This document shows, one piece after another, positions 60,531 to 64,000 of a DNA stretch of 64,000 nucleotides. Under the pieces are notes generated by a model that was given only the letters and a program-made list of their open reading frames with translations, was not told the DNA's origin and ran no database searches. The stretch's first letter is position 1. Each line of letters begins with the position of its first letter. A program made the translations under genes and the position numbers. This DNA comes from Impatiens glandulifera (taxonomy: Eukaryota > Streptophyta > Magnoliopsida > Ericales > Balsaminaceae): the NCBI RefSeq assembly GCF_907164915.1, contig NC_061862.1, positions 141,971,913 to 142,035,912 on the forward strand. Direction: 5' to 3'.

Positions 60531-62500
60531 CAAAGATCAGGGGAAAAACGAGACTAGGAGGCGACTAAATTTGACACCGGTAATCTGGAAATTAATGTTC
60601 CTAATCTTTCTAATGAAGATCAAGAAATGGTCCAAACTGAAACCGAAACCATTCAAAGTCCTCGTGAGGAAAAATCGATGCTACTATTGAAGATTCTGAT
60701 GAATTACCGGGCCTCCAAAGAAACGAAAAAGAGGCAGAAAATATTGTGACCGGTATCATTAAAGAGGTTGATGAAAAGGCATTAGAGACCTCCAACATTT
60801 TCTATGCATGGGCGAATGCAAGAATGGAAATAAGTTTCAAATATGTACTTCCTAAGGTGCCGGAGGAAGAGAAATGGTCGGCCCTCCTATCTCTAAAAGA
60901 GGTGGCTCTCGGTCTAGTAAGAACTACCTCCGTCCATGAAGATTTAAGAGGATATAATGTTGCCGAAGCGAATGCTAAGTAGAGAGCATTATCATCGATT
61001 ATCGCAAAGAGGGAGGAGGCCTTGAATTTAAATGGAGACACCACCGGATTGGATGGTATTGTCCTTAAATTGCTCAAAAACCGTAATGGAAGATCTTATT
61101 GCAATTATTTACAAGGTTGAAGAAAAATCGGTTGAAGAAGAGCATATTCACCGAGATGAAACAAAAGCTAAGAAATCCTCCTTTGAAGTTGGTCAATCTT
61201 CCAAACCGGCATGGACCTCATCGGTAGAACAAGAGATGTTTGATGGAATAGAAACCAAAGAAGATCGTCAAGCTGAGTTAGAAGAAAAGCACTCTTCCGG
61301 TTAACCGAACTCTCCCATCAATATTTCAGAAAATGAAGAAGAAAAAGACAAGGCAACCTCCAATCTGTCTCTCGCTAAAACGGCCAAAACATCCTCGGGT
61401 AAGTCCTCTGATCGAAATAAGTCAAGAGAAACTAGTGTTGACAGACCGACCAGGACAGAAATCTCTCTTCATGACAATTCACATGGGGCGCCTCCGGTGC
61501 AACACCAGTCTGTCGGTTCACCGTTTCCAATCTTTGAAGAACGTCTAAAGATGCTCATTGATGAAATATCCAGAAATTTATGGCCCCATGGCAGACATCC
61601 ATGGAGGCTCAAGTAACTGAAGTTCTCAAAGAACGTGCTTTATCATCTCAATTTCACGACATCAAACTAGCGCATGTACATGAGGTAGTCTCAGACTCTA
61701 TCCACAGTTTAGACTATATCTTTACAGCTCTATGAGCTGGTAAAGAATCAAAGCGCTGCCGACGCAGAAAAACTTAGGATGCATGAAGAAGTTGCACGAC
61801 GGTTCCAAGAAGAAGAGGATGCCAAAGCTAAGGCAGCTGAGCTAGCCAATGAGAAATTGGCTCGACAAATTTAGGAGGAACTTAATAAGGAAAAAGATGT
61901 CTCTCCTCTGATTGCCAAGAAGACTAGAGCGGCTAAAAGAAAAAAGGCTCAACAGTCTGAAGTAGATAATGTTGGACCGAAAATTGCAACACCGGCTGAA
62001 AATCCTACCTTAGGCACTAAAAATCCGAATTCTGAAGAAGATGAGGAGGAGGATCAACCCTTGAATCGCAGACCAAGAAAAATGTCTCAACCAATCGAGG
62101 CAATACCGCTTCGAGCTGTCCCTCATAGTGCCCAATCAGACCGACAAATCTATAGAGGTGGTGGAAGTTCTGTCGATAATGCCTTTCAAAGCGAAAAAAA
62201 TGTCGAGTTTGATGTTCCTAAGGAATCGACAAGGAGTACTGGGTACAATGCTCCTGGACAACCAGCTGGGTACAATATTCCTGGACAATCAGCAGTCAGT
62301 TTTGTGCACAACTTCTTCAAAGACATACTAAACAAACTGGATGAAGGGGGACACTAGTTCCTACATTTATGCTTTTCCTTATATTACTATATTTTTCTTA
62401 CAGTTATCACTTTTGGGGACTTATGACTATTTTGGGAACTTAATGATCCGGTTTTATTTTTAAAAATGTTGGTTTTGATAATTTTAATTAAAAATATCAA

Positions 62501-62628
62501 AAAGGGAGAAATTGATAAAGGAATTAACCTATAAATTTTTATCAAAAATTTTAAATCTCAAATCAAATTAAAGCGGCCAACAATTACAAGTTTTGAATAT
62601 TTAATTTAAATAATCAAAAAAGGAGAAA
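62501..62628 (+). other. Duplicated polypurine tract before the 3' LTR
   Basis: AAAAAGGGAGAAATTG occurs near 62,500-62,513 and again as AAAAAAGGAGAAATTG next to the LTR start at 62,629. The minus-strand gag-only element has the same doubled arrangement near 47,219-47,239 and 47,162-47,180. The LTR-adjacent copy is the expected plus-strand primer. Confidence 0.75.
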
Positions 62629-63967
62629 TTGTTAGATAAATTATATAGTTAATTAGTAGGTAATTAACTATCTAAAGAACTTAACCAAATTCACTGTTTG
62701 TGTAGGAAATGCATGGATCGGTCACATTCTCAAATCATCTTTATCACTCTGGACCAGTTGACCGATGTCATAGAGGCGGCGCAAACCGGGATTCTCTAAT
62801 CACAGAATCAGTAGAGGATCGGCTCGACAATGAAAAACGGGTTTACCGTTCAGCTGCAGGATCGGTAAACCCATACCTCAGAGATCGGTTCACTCTTAGG
62901 CAGTAAGTCCGGTCAACCAACATTGGAACAATATAACAAGTAAGGTGTCTGGTCAGTGCAATAATTGGCGCAAGTTTAAAGCTAGCGTACAAAAATAACG
63001 GGTAGTTCAACAGATCAGATCAAAGATATGGAACAGCTGGAAGTTTCCATTTTGGTGAAATCAGATTACTTTGGGAATATGCAGAAGGAAGCTTTCAAGT
63101 GTACAGACTGTATTATTTCCATTTTGATACAAGTTTAATGATAGACTTTGGGAAGTAGAAGACTGCCAAAAGTGATAAGATACCTATTTTGGTATAAGTC
63201 CAACAGAAGTCCCCAAGGAGTAGGTATCTGTCAAACCACTCCAGATGATAAAATCAAGAGAAGACAAAACTGGTCGGCTGTATTGCTCCTTGGGAAGTAT
63301 CAGCCGTATATAATGCCATTTTGTACCTTCTTGACTGACCAATCAGAATCATGGATCAAGGATTACCATGCAGGTATCTGTTGTATGAGAGAAATATGAC
63401 CGTTGTCATATTTTCACTACTTAAGAGAAGCTTGAAGAATAGAAACGAACAATAATCAAGAATACCACGGCATACAATATACAAGACAGTGAGACAACAT
63501 CTTTAGAATTGAATCAAAGCCTAAATTATTCTTATTTCCATACTGTCCAAAATACTGAGTGTATTACAATTTATTCTGTGTAAGAAGTGAGAGTTGTAAG
63601 TCAATAACGAGCAGTAAATAAGCCTCGGTTATTTGACGTATTGTAAAGTGTGTTGAATATTCTTAGTGAATATCCTTCTCAAGGTTTGAAAAAGAAGGGG
63701 TGACGTAGGAGTTTTATCTCCGAACATCCATAAATTTTGTGTTGCGTTCTTTTTCTACTTCATACCCTCTACTGTTGTCCAATTCGTGTGTGTTGCTTTA
63801 AGTTGAAATGAACTATTCTGCACTAGAACTCGGTTCAAGAGTTTGTGACAACTTGTGTAGTATAAATACTGATATTAACTTCTAACCGAGTTAATATCAA
63901 CCGGCGTTTTGTGTAAGCATTCGACCTAAAGAGACCCCTGTCTCCTTCGGCGATCCCGATCCTAACA
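62629..63967 (+). repeat. 3' LTR of the plus-strand gag-only element
   Basis: 1,339 bp starting TGTTAGATAAATTATAT and ending GATCCTAACA. The first half is rich in 'GATCGGT' and 'CCGGT' motifs. The segment at about 63,670-63,735, read on the minus strand, contains the 'ATGGATGTTCGGAG' region shared with the other large LTRs, which are in the opposite orientation. The small ORFs at 62,709-62,906 and 63,148-63,399 are chance frames. Confidence 0.82.
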
Positions 63968-64000
63968 TAATCCACCAAGAAAAAATAATTGAAATAGAGA
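63968..64000 (+). repeat. Macrosatellite unit 10, block G resumes
   Basis: 'TAATCCACCAAGAAAAAATA' continues the block G sequence broken at 55,861, so the array extends past the end of the window. Confidence 0.88.

Larger units (their letters stand above)
57226..62356 (+). pseudogene. Gag-like gene 2, frameshifted and split by a solo LTR
   Basis: I take the ATG at 57,226 because it follows a TATA box and leader. The first frame to 57,804 has IVQVDFACIKNGGSIKL, then FQDAVREFFKTAKIKKK, VFVKALQLPTEGRDF and GFEYRILCNIV, matching the N-terminal gag domain of the 42-43 and 56-kb copies. A frameshift near 57,770 leads to a Lys/Gly/Glu repeat (KGKEPKAKESKGKVSKGKV) and a Thr/Ser/Glu-rich tail up to 58,428. 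The solo LTR interrupts here. After it come coding pieces at 60,746-61,304 (SNIFYAWANARMEISFKYV and an EEKWSALLSL region), a charged helical region with EEVARRFQEEEDAKAKAAEL (about 61,780), and the C-terminus at 62,061-62,356 (GYNAPGQPAGYNIPGQ repeat). Several stops remain. Its cellular role would be capsid/RNA packaging for the element. Confidence 0.68.
55862..63967 (+). mobile_element. Plus-strand gag-only LTR composite
   Basis: An 8.1-kb insertion in block G. It contains a first gag fragment (56,104-56,750), a promoter-like spacer (56,751-57,225), a second gag-like gene (57,226-62,356) split by a solo LTR (58,429-60,530), two polypurine tracts and a 3' LTR (62,629-63,967). No protease, integrase or reverse-transcriptase motif is present. 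The left edge is not an LTR end: it starts 'CTTTTCTTGAGATTCCC'. The 10-bp string ATAATCCACC occurs at both edges (55,852-55,861 and 63,967-63,976). Confidence 0.8.

Noticed and set aside
1..64000. Organellar origin because of the low GC content
   Set aside because: There are no plastid or mitochondrial genes. Nested LTR, CACTA, hAT and LINE elements are typical of the plant nucleus.

Overview
This is a window of plant nuclear DNA, almost certainly from a eudicot. It is very AT-rich and full of (TA)n. It contains Ty1/copia, non-LTR (LINE), hAT, CACTA and MITE sequences, and I can support no intact host gene. The gag-like proteins at 41.8-43.1, 56.1-56.8 and 57.2-62.4 kb resemble predicted proteins I remember from Lamiales genomes. 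That taxonomic hint is weak and rests on memory, not on a search.

The backbone is a long-period tandem repeat (macrosatellite), all in one orientation. I split its unit into seven blocks that keep the order A-B-C-D-E-F-G. A is about 0.8 kb and holds two 'CAATTGGACCTTGTTGATCT' type repeats. B is (TA)n-rich minisatellite with a recurring 'GGTGCATTTATAACAAAA' motif. C is AT-rich and starts near 'TTAGTGAAACTAAGATTTTG'. D is a purine-rich strip followed by the 3' end of a LINE reverse-transcriptase gene (zf-RVT). E starts at 'GACAGGTTAGTCCTTCAA'. F spans 'GGAAGGAAGGTATTTGAGTA' to 'ATGCTAGAGTCTTGTTCT'. G runs to 'TAATCCACCAAGAAAAAATA'. A full unit is about 5.1 kb, best seen at 50,999-55,861. A short form without C and most of D, about 3.1-3.2 kb, occurs twice in a row at 30,054-36,388. 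Almost all non-TE DNA in the window is this array.

Insertions, left to right: a truncated hAT-type MITE (1,135-1,290); a 5'-truncated LINE on the minus strand (2,983-5,805); a 607-bp hAT-type MITE with an 8-bp target duplication (11,364-11,970); a CACTA element (16,212-22,058) that itself contains a young Copia element (17,774-20,669); an LTR fragment with a palindromic minisatellite (22,973-24,574); a hAT element with a broken ZMYM1-like transposase (27,258-29,734); two inverted MITEs (37.4 and 38.4 kb); a 9.2-kb minus-strand composite (41,833-50,998) of Copia pol and gag, split by a gag-only LTR element; and an 8.1-kb plus-strand composite (55,862-63,967) with two gag genes, one split by a solo LTR carrying a large palindromic minisatellite.

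Nearly all coding sequence is transposon-derived and broken. The one long ORF (18,104-20,413) is a Copia polyprotein that has lost its reverse transcriptase but lies between nearly identical LTRs, so it probably moved recently with help in trans. The most unusual features are the LINE-tail macrosatellite with exon-like signals on its minus strand, and related LTRs that carry different family-specific minisatellites.
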